A stretch of 64,000 bases of DNA from Megachile rotundata. Lineage: Eukaryota > Arthropoda > Insecta > Hymenoptera > Megachilidae. This document shows positions 31,164-46,384 of this stretch, piece by piece; the stretch's first letter is position 1, and the number at the start of each line of letters is the position of its first letter. Where the stretch lies: contig NW_027474074.1 in NCBI RefSeq assembly GCF_050947335.1, positions 1-64,000 of the forward strand, written 5' to 3'. Made by a program: the position numbers and the translations under genes. The notes below the pieces were generated by a model that was not told the DNA's origin, searched no databases, and was given only the letters and a program-made list of their open reading frames with translations.

Positions 31164-33915
31164 ACACAATCACACAATCACACAATCACACAATCACACA
31201 ATCACACAATCACACAATCACACAACCACACAACCACACAATCATACAAGCACACAATCACTCAATCACACAATCACACACTCACACAATCACACAGTCA
31301 CAAACACACAATCACACAATCACACACACACACAATCACACAATCACACAACCACACAATCACCCAATCACACAATCACACAATCACTCAATCACACAAT
31401 CACACACTCACACAATCACACAATCACAATCACACAATCACAATCACACAATCACAATCACACAATCACAATCACATAATCACAATCGCACAATCACAAT
31501 CGCACAATCACAATCGCACAATCACAATCGCACAATCACAATCGCACAATCACAATCACACAATCACAATCACACAATCACAATCACACAATCACAATCA
31601 CACAATCACAATCACACAATCACAATCACACAATCACAATCACACAATCACAATCACACAATCACAATCACACAATCACAATCACACAATCACAATCACA
31701 CAATCACAATCACACAATCACAATCACACAATCACAATCACACAATCACAATCACACAATCACACAATCACACAAGCACACAATCACACAATCTCACAAT
31801 TACATAATCACACAATCACACAATCACACAATCACAATCGCACAATCACAATTACACAATCACACAATCACACAATCACACACACACACAATCACACAAT
31901 CACACAACCACACAATCACCCAATCACACAATCACACAATCACTCAATCACACAATCACACACTCACACAATCACACAATCACAATCACACAATCACAAT
32001 CACACAATCACAATCACACAATCACAATCACACAATCACAATCACATAATCACAATCACACAATCACAATCGCACAATCACAATCGCACAATCACAATCA
32101 CACAATCACAATCACACAATCACAATCACACAATCACAATCACACAATCACAATCACACAATCACAATCACACAATCACAATCACACAATCACAATCACA
32201 CAATCACAATCACACAATCACAATCACACAATCACACAATCACACAAGCACACAATCACACAATCTCACAATTACATAATCACACAATCACACAATCACA
32301 CAATCACAATCGCACAATCACAATTACACAATCACACAATCACACAATCACACACACACACAATCACACAATCACACAACCACACAATCACCCAATCACA
32401 CAATCACACAATCACTCAATCACACAATCACACACTCACACAATCACACAATCACAATCACACAATCACAATCACACAATCACAATCACACAATCACAAT
32501 CACATAATCACAATCACACAATCACAATCGCACAATCACAATCGCACAATCACAATCGCACAATCACAATCACACAATCACAATCACACAATCACAATCG
32601 CATAATCACAATCGCACAATCACAATCGCACAATCACAATCGCACAATCACAATCACACAATCACAATCACACAATCACAATCACACAATCACAATCACA
32701 CAATCACAATCACACAATCACAATCACACAATCACAATCACACAATCACAATCACACAATCACAATCACACAATCACACAATCACACAAGCACACAATCA
32801 CACAATCTCACAATTACATAATCACACAATCACACAATCACACAATCACAATCGCACAATCACAATTACACAATCACACAATCACACAATCACACAATCA
32901 CCCAATCACACAATCACACAACCACACAACCACACAATCATACAAGCACACAATCACTCAATCACACAATCACACACTCACACAATCACACAGTCACAAA
33001 CACACAATCACACAATCACACACACACACAATCACACAATCACACAACCACACAATCACCCAATCACACAATCACACAATCACTCAATCACACAATCACA
33101 CACTCACACAATCACACAATCACAATCACACAATCACAATCACACAATCACAATCACACAATCACAATCACACAATCACAATCACACAATCACAATCACA
33201 CAATCACAATCACACAATCACAATCACACAATCACAATCACACAATCACAATCACACAATCACAATCACACAATCACAATCACACAATCACAATCACACA
33301 ATCACAATCACACAATCACAATCACACAATCACAATCACACAATCACAATCACACAATCACAATCACACAATCACAATCACACAATCACAATCACACAAT
33401 CACAATCACACAATCACAATCACACAATCACAATCACACAATCACAATCACACAATCACAATCACACAATCACAATCACACAATCACAATCACACAATCA
33501 CAATCACACAATCACACAATCACACAATCACACAAGCACACAATCACACAATCTCACAATTACATAATCACACAATCACACAATCACACAATCACAATCG
33601 CACAATCACAATTACACAATCACACAATCACACAATCACACAATCACACAATCACACAATCACACAACCACACAACCACACAATCATACAAGCACACAAT
33701 CACTCAATCACACAATCACACACTCACACAATCACACAGTCACAAACACACAATCACACAATCACACACACACACAATCACACAATCACACAACCACACA
33801 ATCACCCAATCACACAATCACACAATCACTCAATCACACAATCACACACTCACACAATCACACAATCACAATCACACAATCACAATCACACAATCACAAT
33901 CACACAATCACAATC
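31164..33915. repeat. HOR-2 right end, T17-T20
   Basis: Landmarks 31793, 32265, 32807 and 33553. The array before 31793 has five atcgcac units and is 16 units longer than in HOR-1. A pure 28-unit array lies at 33119-33510. Confidence 0.88.
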
Positions 33916-34650
33916 ACATAATCACAATCACACAATCACAATCGCACAATCACAATCGCACAATCACAATCACACAATCACAATCACACAATCACAATCA
34001 CACAATCACAATCACACAATCACAATCACACAATCACAATCACACAATCACAATCACACAATCACAATCACACAATCACAATCACGCAATCACAATCACG
34101 CAATCACAATCACGCAATCACAATCACGCAATCACAATCACACAATCACACAAGCACACAATCACACAATCACACAAGCACACAATCACTCAATCACACA
34201 ATCACACAATCACACAATCACACAATCACACAATCACACAATCACACAATCACACAATCACACAATCACACAATCACCTAATCACACAATCACACAATCT
34301 CACAACCACACGATCACACAAGCACACCATCACTCAATCACACAATCACACAATCACACACTCACACAATCACACAATCACACAATCACACAATCACACA
34401 AGCACACAAGCACACAATCACTCAATCACACAATCACACACTCACACAATCACACAATCACACAGTCACACAATCACACAATCACACAGTCACACAATCA
34501 CACAATCACACAATCACACAATCACACAATCACACATTCACACAATCACACAATCACTCAATCACACAATCACACCATCACACAATCACACAATCACACA
34601 ATCACACAATCACACGATCACGCAATCACACATTCACACAATCACACAAT
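31870..34650. repeat. 2.78-kb tandem duplication, left copy
   Basis: This segment, overlapping the end of HOR-2, contains landmarks 32265, 32807 and 33553, a 14-bp array with four cacgc units (about 34084-34130), two agcac units and a D block (cctaatc 34277) ending in cgatcacgc and cattcac. It matches 34,651-37,430 at an offset of about 2,772-2,806 bp. Confidence 0.85.
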
Positions 34651-37430
34651 CACACAATCACACAACCACACAATCACCCAATCACACAATCACACAATCA
34701 CTCAATCACACAATCACACACTCACACAATCACACAATCACAATCACACAATCACAATCACACAATCACAATCACACAATCACAATCACACAATCACAAT
34801 CACACAATCACAATCACATAATCACAATCACACAATCACAATCGCACAATCACAATCGCACAATCACAATCACACAATCACAATCACACAATCACAATCA
34901 CACAATCACAATCACACAATCACAATCACACAATCACAATCACACAATCACAATCACACAATCACAATCACACAATCACAATCACACAATCACAATCACA
35001 CAATCACACAATCACACAAGCACACAATCACACAATCTCACAATTACATAATCACACAATCACACAATCACACAATCACAATCGCACAATCACAATTACA
35101 CAATCACACAATCACACAATCACACACACACACAATCACACAATCACACAACCACACAATCACCCAATCACACAATCACACAATCACTCAATCACACAAT
35201 CACACACTCACACAATCACACAATCACAATCACACAATCACAATCACACAATCACAATCACACAATCACAATCACATAATCACAATCACACAATCACAAT
35301 CGCACAATCACAATCGCACAATCACAATCGCACAATCACAATCACACAATCACAATCACACAATCACAATCGCATAATCACAATCGCACAATCACAATCG
35401 CACAATCACAATCGCACAATCACAATCACACAATCACAATCACACAATCACAATCACACAATCACAATCACACAATCACAATCACACAATCACAATCACA
35501 CAATCACAATCACACAATCACAATCACACAATCACAATCACACAATCACACAATCACACAAGCACACAATCACACAATCTCACAATTACATAATCACACA
35601 ATCACACAATCACACAATCACAATCGCACAATCACAATTACACAATCACACAATCACACAATCACACAATCACCCAATCACACAATCACACAACCACACA
35701 ACCACACAATCATACAAGCACACAATCACTCAATCACACAATCACACACTCACACAATCACACAGTCACAAACACACAATCACACAATCACACACACACA
35801 CAATCACACAATCACACAACCACACAATCACCCAATCACACAATCACACAATCACTCAATCACACAATCACACACTCACACAATCACACAATCACAATCA
35901 CACAATCACAATCACACAATCACAATCACACAATCACAATCACACAATCACAATCACACAATCACAATCACACAATCACAATCACACAATCACAATCACA
36001 CAATCACAATCACACAATCACAATCACACAATCACAATCACACAATCACAATCACACAATCACAATCACACAATCACAATCACACAATCACAATCACACA
36101 ATCACAATCACACAATCACAATCACACAATCACAATCACACAATCACAATCACACAATCACAATCACACAATCACAATCACACAATCACAATCACACAAT
36201 CACAATCACACAATCACAATCACACAATCACAATCACACAATCACAATCACACAATCACAATCACACAATCACAATCACACAATCACAATCACACAATCA
36301 CAATCACACAATCACACAATCACACAATCACACAAGCACACAATCACACAATCTCACAATTACATAATCACACAATCACACAATCACACAATCACAATCG
36401 CACAATCACAATTACACAATCACACAATCACACAATCACACAATCACACAATCACACAATCACACAACCACACAACCACACAATCATACAAGCACACAAT
36501 CACTCAATCACACAATCACACACTCACACAATCACACAGTCACAAACACACAATCACACAATCACACACACACACAATCACACAATCACACAACCACACA
36601 ATCACCCAATCACACAATCACACAATCACTCAATCACACAATCACACACTCACACAATCACACAATCACAATCACACAATCACAATCACACAATCACAAT
36701 CACACAATCACAATCACATAATCACAATCACACAATCACAATCGCACAATCACAATCGCACAATCACAATCACACAATCACAATCACACAATCACAATCA
36801 CACAATCACAATCACACAATCACAATCACACAATCACAATCACACAATCACAATCACACAATCACAATCACACAATCACAATCACGCAATCACAATCACG
36901 CAATCACAATCACGCAATCACAATCACACAATCACACAAGCACACAATCACACAATCACACAAGCACACAATCACTCAATCACACAATCACACAATCACA
37001 CAATCACACAATCACACAATCACACAATCACACAATCACACAATCACACAATCACCTAATCACACAATCACACAATCTCACAACCACACGATCACACAAG
37101 CACACCATCACTCAATCACACAATCACACAATCACACACTCACACAATCACACAATCACACAATCACACAATCACACAAGCACACAAGCACACAATCACT
37201 CAATCACACAATCACACACTCACACAATCACACAATCACACAGTCACACAATCACACAATCACACAGTCACACAATCACACAATCACACAATCACACAAT
37301 CACACAATCACACATTCACACAATCACACAATCACTCAATCACACAATCACACCATCACACAATCACACAATCACACAATCACACAATCACACGATCACG
37401 CAATCACACATTCACACAATCACACAATCA
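34651..37430. repeat. 2.78-kb tandem duplication, right copy
   Basis: Landmarks 35037, 35579 and 36353 (spacings 542 and 774, against 542 and 746 in the left copy), a 30-unit pure array at 35891-36310, a cacgc trio at about 36887-36920, and a D block with cctaatc at 37055. The join near 34,650 puts the start of a B block (cattcac) directly against an E-type caaccac/caccc section. This looks like the crossover scar of the duplication. The right copy runs on into a B remnant. Confidence 0.85.
35891..36310. repeat. Pure 14-bp array, 30 units
   Basis: 420 bp, exactly 30 units, with no variants. It is the partner of the 28-unit array at 33119-33510; the two extra units explain the 28-bp difference between the copies. 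Confidence 0.92.
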
Positions 37431-38345
37431 CACCATCACACAATCACACAATCACACAATCACACAATCACGCAATCACAATCACGCAATCGCAATCACG
37501 CAATCGCAATCACGCAATCACAATCACGCAATCACACATTCACGGTCACACTAACACGATCTCACAATCACGATCACACAATCACCGTCACACAATCACG
37601 GTCACACAACCACACAATCACACAATCACACAATCACACAATCACACGATCACACAATCACACATTCACACAATCACACAATCACTCCATCACACAATCA
37701 CACAATCACACAATCACACAATCACGCAATCACAATCACGCAATCAGAATCACGCAGTCACACATTCACGGTCACACTATCACGGTCACACAATCACGGT
37801 CACACAATCACGGCCACACAATCACGGTCACACAACCACACAATCACACAATCACACAATCACACGATCACACAATCACACAATCACACAATCACCTAAT
37901 CACACAATCACACATGCACACAATCACTCAATCACACAATCACACACTCACACAATCACACAATCACACAATCACACAATCACACAATCACACAATCACA
38001 CAATCACACAATCACACAATCACACAATCACACAATCACACAATCACACAATCACACAATCACACAATCACACAATCACACAATCACACAATCACACGAT
38101 CACACGATCACACGATCACACAATCACACGATCACGCAATCACACATTCACACAATCACACAATCACACCATCACACAATCACACAATCACACAATCACA
38201 CAATCACGCAATCACAATCACGCAATCGCAATCACGCAATCGCAATCACGCAATCACAATCACGCAATCACACATTCACGGTCACACTAACACGATCTCA
38301 CAATCACGATCACACAATCACCGTCACACAATCACGGTCACACAA
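37391..38345. repeat. B remnant, C block, ATG block and B block (superblock 3)
   Basis: A B block missing two of its three cgatc units (37391-37610) is followed directly by a C block reduced at its left side (from 37646, one cgatc only), the ATG at 37914, and a complete B block (about 38096-38345). B before C is not seen in superblocks 1 and 2, so this arrangement is a rearrangement. The frame from 37914 stays open for 249 codons because no TAA falls in frame until cgcataatc at 38656. Confidence 0.87.
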
Positions 38346-39286
38346 CCACACAATCACACAATCACACAATCACACAATCACACAATCACACAATCACACA
38401 ATCACACAACCACACAACCACACAATCATACAAGCACACAATCACTCAATCACACAATCACACACTCACACAATCACACAGTCACAAACACACAATCACA
38501 CAATCACACACACACACAATCACACAATCACACAACCACACAATCACCCAATCACACAATCACACAATCACTCAATCACACAATCACACACTCACACAAT
38601 CACACAATCACAATCACACAATCACGATCACACAATCACAATCGCACAATCACAATCGCATAATCACAATCGCACAATCACAATCGCACAATCACAATCG
38701 CACAATCACAATCGCACAATCACAATCACACAATCACAATCACACAATCACAATCACACAATCACAATCACACAATCACAATCACACAATCACAATCACA
38801 CAATCACAATCACACAATCACAATCACACAATCACAATCACACAATCACAATCACACAATCACAATCACACAATCACAATCACACAATCACAATCACACA
38901 ATCACAATCACACAATCACACAATCACACAATCACACAAGCACACAATCACACAATCTCACAATTACATAATCACACAATCACACAATCACACAATCACA
39001 ATCGCACAATCACAATTACACAATCACACAATCACACAATCACACAATCACACAATCACACAATCACACAATCACACAACCACACAACCACACAATCATA
39101 CAAGCACACAATCACTCAATCACACAATCACACACTCACACAATCACACAGTCACAAACACACAATCACACAATCACACACACACACAATCACACAATCA
39201 CACAACCACACAATCACCCAATCACACAATCACACAATCACTCAATCACACAATCACACACTCACACAATCACACAATCACACAAT
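38346..39286. repeat. E block, 14-bp array and T landmark 38957
   Basis: The array here opens with a unique cgatc-bearing 14-mer and then atcgcataatc followed by several atcgcac units. The section from the 38957 landmark to the next ATG (1,231 bp) matches 9745 to 11000 (1,255 bp), so it is a partial third copy of that part of the HOR. Confidence 0.85.
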
Positions 39287-40636
39287 CGCACAATCACACA
39301 ATCGCACAATCACACAATCACACAGTCACACAATCACACAATCACACAATCACTCAATCACACAATCACACAATCACACACTCACACAATCACACAGTTA
39401 CAATCACACAATCGCACAATTACACAATCACACAATCAAACAATCACACAACCACACAATCACACAATCACACAATCACACAATCACACAATCACACAAT
39501 CACACAATCACACAATCACCTAATCACACAATCACACAATCTCACAACCACACGATCACACAAGCACACCATCACTCAATCACACAATCACACAATCACA
39601 CACTCACACAATCACACAATCACACAATCACACAATCACACAAGCACACAAGCACACAATCACTCAATCACGCAATCACACACTCACACAATCACACAAT
39701 CACACAGTCACACAATCACACAATCACACAGTCACACAATCACACAATCACACAATCACACAATCACACATTCACACAATCACACAATCACTCAATCACA
39801 CAATCACACAATCACACAATCACACAATCACACAATCACACAATCACACAATCACACAATCACACAATCACACAATCACACAATCACACAATCACACAAT
39901 CACACGATCACACGATCACACGATCACACAATCACACATTCACACAATCACACAATCACTCCATCACACAATCACACAATCACACAATCACACAATCACG
40001 CAATCACAATCACGCAATCAGAATCACGCAGTCACACATTCACGGTCACACTATCACGGTCACACAATCACGGTCACACAATCACGGCCACACAATCACG
40101 GTCACACAACCACACAATCACACAATCACACAATCACACGATCACACAATCACACAATCACACAATCACCTAATCACACAATCACACATGCACACAATCA
40201 CTCAATCACACAATCACACACTCACACAATCACACAATCACACAATCACACAATCACACAATCACACAATCACACAATCACACAATCACACAATCGCACA
40301 ATCACACAATCACACAATCACACAATCACACAATCACACAATCACACAATCACACAATCACACAATCACACAATCACACAATCACACGATCACACGATCA
40401 CACGATCACACAATCACACGATCACGCAATCACACATTCACACAATCACACAATCACACCATCACACAATCACACAATCACACAATCACACAATCACGCA
40501 ATCACAATCACGCAATCGCAATCACGCAATCGCAATCACGCAATCACAATCACGCAATCACACATTCACGGTCACACTAACACGATCTCACAATCACGAT
40601 CACACAATCACCGTCACACAATCACGGTCACACAAC
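39287..40636. repeat. D-C-ATG-B superblock 4
   Basis: D block with cctaatc at about 39519, C block from 39903 (lacking the fourth cgatc unit), ATG at 40188 and B block from 40386. Copy-specific markers are a cgcaatc at 39671 and one atcgcac inside the plain 8-mer run at about 40294. The latter makes the single difference (Thr to Ala) from the translation at 11000. Confidence 0.88.
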
Positions 40637-42718
40637 CACACAATCACACAATCACACAATCACACAATCACACAATCACACAATCACACAATCACACAAC
40701 CACACAACCACACAATCATACAAGCACACAATCACTCAATCACACAATCACACACTCACACAATCACACAGTCACAAACACACAATCACACAATCACACA
40801 CACACACAATCACACAATCACACAACCACACAATCACCCAATCACACAATCACACAATCACTCAATCACACAATCACACACTCACACAATCACACAATCA
40901 CAATCACACAATCACAATCACACAATCACAATCACACAATCACAATCACATAATCACAATCGCACAATCACAATCGCACAATCACAATCGCACAATCACA
41001 ATCACACAATCACAATCACACAATCACAATCACACAATCACAATCACACAATCACAATCACACAATCACAATCACACAATCACAATCACACAATCACAAT
41101 CACACAATCACAATCACACAATCACAATCACATAATCACAATCACACAATCACAATCGCACAATCACAATCGCACAATCACAATCGCACAATCACAATCA
41201 CACAATCACAATCACACAATCACAATCGCATAATCACAATCGCACAATCACAATCGCACAATCACAATCGCACAATCACAATCACACAATCACAATCACA
41301 CAATCACAATCACACAATCACAATCACACAATCACAGTCACACAATCACAATCACACAATCACAATCACACAATCACACAATCACACAAGCACACAATCA
41401 CACAATCTCACAATTACATAATCACACAATCACACAATCACACAATCACAATCGCACAATCACAATTACACAATCACACAATCACACAATCACACAATCA
41501 CCCAATCACACAATCACACAACCACACAACCACACAATCATACAAGCACACAATCACTCAATCACACAATCACACACTCACACAATCACACAGTCACAAA
41601 CACACAATCACACAATCACACACACACACAATCACACAATCACACAACCACACAATCACCCAATCACACAATCACACAATCACTCAATCACACAATCACA
41701 CACTCACACAATCACACAATCACAATCACACAATCACAATCACACAATCACAATCACACAATCACAATCACATAATCACAATCACACAATCACAATCGCA
41801 CAATCACAATCGCACAATCACAATCACACAATCACAATCACACAATCACAATCACACAATCACAATCACACAATCACAATCACACAATCACAATCACACA
41901 ATCACAATCACACAATCACAATCACACAATCACAATCACACAATCACAATCACACAATCACAATCACACAATCACAATCACACAATCACAATCACACAAT
42001 CACAATCACACAATCACAATCACACAATCACAATCACACAATCACAATCACACAATCACAATCACACAATCACAATCACACAATCACAATCACACAATCA
42101 CAATCACACAATCACAATCACACAATCACACAATCACACAATCACACAAGCACACAATCACACAATCTCACAATTACATAATCACACAATCACACAATCA
42201 CACAATCACAATCGCACAATCACAATTACACAATCACACAATCACACAATCACACAATCACACAATCACACAATCACACAACCACACAACCACACAATCA
42301 TACAAGCACACAATCACTCAATCACACAATCACACACTCACACAATCACACAGTCACAAACACACAATCACACAATCACACACACACACAATCACACAAT
42401 CACACAACCACACAATCACCCAATCACACAATCACACAATCACTCAATCACACAATCACACACTCACACAATCACACAATCACAATCACACAATCACAAT
42501 CACACAATCACAATCACACAATCACAATCACATAATCACAATCACACAATCACAATCGCACAATCACAATCGCACAATCACAATCACACAATCACAATCA
42601 CACAATCACAATCACACAATCACAATCACACAATCACAATCACACAATCACAATCACACAATCACAATCACACAATCACACAATCACAATCACACAATCA
42701 CAATCACACAATCACAAT
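40637..42718. repeat. E blocks and T landmarks 41407 and 42167
   Basis: The array before 41407 contains three variant clusters in a row: cataatc plus three atcgcac, cataatc plus three atcgcac, and cgcataatc plus three atcgcac. In HOR-1 these belong to different arrays (about 11764 and 12800-12930). The interval from the ATG is 1,219 bp here and 2,089 bp in HOR-1 to the equivalent landmark at 13089, consistent with loss of about 870 bp by exchange between two arrays. A lone atcacagtc unit (about 41336) marks this copy. Confidence 0.83.
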
Positions 42719-45700
42719 CACGCAATCACAATCACGCAATCACAATCACGCAATCACAATCACACAATCACACAAGCACACAATCACACAATCACACAAG
42801 CACACAATCACTCAATCACACAATCACACAATCACACAATCACACAATCACACAATCACACAATCACACAATCACACTATCGCACAATCACACAATCGCA
42901 CAATCACACAATCGCACAATCACACAATCACACAGTCACACAATCACACAATCACACAATCACTCAATCACACAATCACACAATCACACACTCACACAAT
43001 CACACAGTTACAATCACACAATCGCACAATTACACAATCACACAATCACACAATCACACAACCACACAATCACACAATCACACAATCACACAATCACACA
43101 ATCACACAATCACACAATCACACAATCACACAATCACCTAATCACACAATCACACAATCTCACAACCACACGATCACACAAGCACACCATCACTCAATCA
43201 CACAATCACACAATCACACACTCACACAATCACACAATCACACAATCACACAATCACACAAGCACACAAGCACACAATCACTCAATCACACAATCACACA
43301 CTCACACAATCACACAATCACACAGTCACACAATCACACAATCACACAGTCACACAATCACACAATCACACAATCACACAATCACACAATCACACATTCA
43401 CACAATCACACAATCACTCAATCACACAATCACACCATCACACAATCACACAATCACACAATCACACAATCACACGATCACACGATCACACGATCACACA
43501 ATCACACGATCACACAATCACACATTCACACAATCACACAATCACTCCATCACACAATCACACAATCACACAATCACACAATCACGCAATCACAATCACG
43601 CAATCAGAATCACGCAGTCACACATTCACGGTCACACTATCACGGTCACACAATCACGGTCACACAATCGCGGCCACACAATCACGGTCACACAACCACA
43701 CAATCACACAATCACACAATCACACGATCACACAATCACACAATCACACAATCACCTAATCACACAATCACACATGCACACAATCACTCAATCACACAAT
43801 CACACACTCACACAATCACACAATCACACAATCACACAATCACACAATCACACAATCACACAATCACACAATCACACAATCACACAATCACACAATCACA
43901 CAATCACACAATCACACAATCACACAATCACACAATCACACGATCACACGATCACACGATCACACAATCACACGATCACGCAATCACACATTCACACAAT
44001 CACACAATCACACCATCACACAATCACACAATCACACAATCACACAATCACGCAATCACAATCACGCAATCGCAATCACGCAATCGCAATCACGCAATCA
44101 CAATCACGCAATCACACATTCACGGTCACACTAACACGATCTCACAATCACGATCACACAATCACCGTCACACAATCACGGTCACACAACCACACAATCA
44201 CACAATCACACAATCACACAATCACACAATCACACAATCACACAACCACACAACCACACAATCATACAAGCACACAATCACTCAATCACACAATCACACA
44301 CTCACACAATCACACAGTCACAAACACACAATCACACAATCACACACACACACAATCACACAATCACACAACCACACAATCACCCAATCACACAATCACA
44401 CAATCACACACTCACACAATCACACAATCACAATCACACAATCACAATCACACAATCACAATCACACAATCACAATCACACAATCACAATCACACAATCA
44501 CAATCACACAATCACAATCACATAATCACAATCGCACAATCACAATCGCACAATCACAATCGCACAATCACAATCGCACAATCACAATCACACAATCACA
44601 ATCACACAATCACAATCACACAATCACAATCACACAATCACAATCACACAATCACAATCACACAATCACAATCACACAATCACAATCACACAATCACAAT
44701 CACACAATCACAATCACACAATCACAATCACACAATCACAATCACACAATCACAATCACACAATCACAATCACACAATCACAATCACACAATCACAATCA
44801 CACAATCACAATCACACAATCACAATCACACAATCACAATCACACAATCACAATCACACAATCACAATCACACAATCACAATCACACAATCACAATCACA
44901 CAATCACAATCACACAATCACAATCACACAATCACACAATCACACAAGCACACAATCACACAATCTCACAATTACATAATCACACAATCACACAATCACA
45001 CAATCACAATCGCACAATCACAATTACACAATCACACAATCACACAATCACACACACACACAATCACACAATCACACAACCACACAATCACCCAATCACA
45101 CAATCACACAATCACTCAATCACACAATCACACACTCACACAATCACACAATCACAATCACACAATCACAATCACACAATCACAATCACACAATCACAAT
45201 CACATAATCACAATCACACAATCACAATCGCACAATCACAATCGCACAATCACAATCACACAATCACAATCACACAATCACAATCACACAATCACAATCA
45301 CACAATCACAATCACACAATCACAATCACACAATCACAATCACACAATCACACAATCACACAAGCACACAATCACACAATCTCACAATTACATAATCACA
45401 CAATCACACAATCACACAATCACAATCGCACAATCACAATTACACAATCACACAATCACACAATCACACACACACACAATCACACAATCACACAACCACA
45501 CAATCACCCAATCACACAATCACACAATCACTCAATCACACAATCACACACTCACACAATCACACAATCACAATCACACAATCACAATCACACAATCACA
45601 ATCACACAATCACAATCACATAATCACAATCACACAATCACAATCGCACAATCACAATCGCACAATCACAATCGCACAATCACAATCACACAAGCACAAT

Positions 45701-46384
45701 CACACAATCACAATCACATAATCACAATCGCACAATCACAATCGCACAATCACAATCGCACAATCACAATCACACAATCACAATCACACAATCACAATCA
45801 CACAATCACAATCACACAATCACAATCACACAATCACAATCACACAATCACAATCACACAATCACACAATCACACAAGCACACAATCACACAATCTCACA
45901 ATTACATAATCACACAATCACACAATCACACAATCACAATCGCACAATCACAATTACACAATCACACAATCACACAATCACACAATCACACAATCACACA
46001 ATCACACAACCACACAACCACACAATCATACAAGCACACAATCACTCAATCACACAATCACACACTCACACAATCACACAGTCACAAACACACAATCACA
46101 CAATCACACACACACACAATCACACAATCACACAACCACACAATCACCCAATCACACAATCACACAATCACTCAATCACACAATCACACACTCACACAAT
46201 CACACAATCACAATCACACAATCACAATCACACAATCACAATCACACAATCACAATCACATAATCACAATCACACAATCACAATCGCACAATCACAATCG
46301 CACAATCACAATCACACAATCACAATCACACAATCACAATCACACAATCACAATCACACAATCACAATCACACAATCACAATCA
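42719..46384. repeat. 3.67-kb tandem module, copy 1
   Basis: The module starts at a cacgc trio and agcac pair, then D (cctaatc at about 43137), C (43473-43696, with a unique atcgcggccac), ATG 43774, B (about 43939-44190), E, a 14-bp array of some 36 units, and T landmarks 44965, 45381 and 45895. The D part has an extra ctatcgcac unit near 42887, and atcaaac is replaced by atcacac. The open frame of 401 codons from the ATG spans B, E and the whole array until the first in-frame TAA in cataatc of T. Confidence 0.87.

Larger units (their letters stand above)
16881..33915. repeat. Higher-order repeat copy 2 (HOR-2, about 17 kb)
   Basis: This is the second tandem copy of the 17-kb unit. T landmarks are at 17153, 17625, 18231, 19381, 19853, 20175, 21457, 21943, 22471, 23077, 25857, 26589, 28903, 29403, 29933, 30539, 31793, 32265, 32807 and 33553: the same 20 landmarks, in the same order, as HOR-1. 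Spacings match exactly except in three intervals, where the change is minus 84, minus 14 and plus 196 bp. Rare features are shared, such as the missing atcgcac unit after the first landmark and the extra CA in the (CA)n run near 29480. Identity with HOR-1 ends near 33,915, inside a 14-bp array (equivalent to about 16,875): HOR-1 continues with three atcgcac units and this copy with cataatc. The start given here is the inferred junction. Confidence 0.92.

Noticed and set aside
1..33915. Assembly duplication artefact as the explanation of HOR-1 and HOR-2
   Set aside because: The two copies differ in array unit counts, in variant-run lengths and by a 28-bp insertion, which a simple duplicated contig would not show. 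It still cannot be excluded without reads.
43774..44979. 401-codon open frame
   Set aside because: Its length reflects only how far the next in-frame TAA variant lies through a 14-bp array. The equivalent frames elsewhere run 122 to 353 codons, so length is not conserved.
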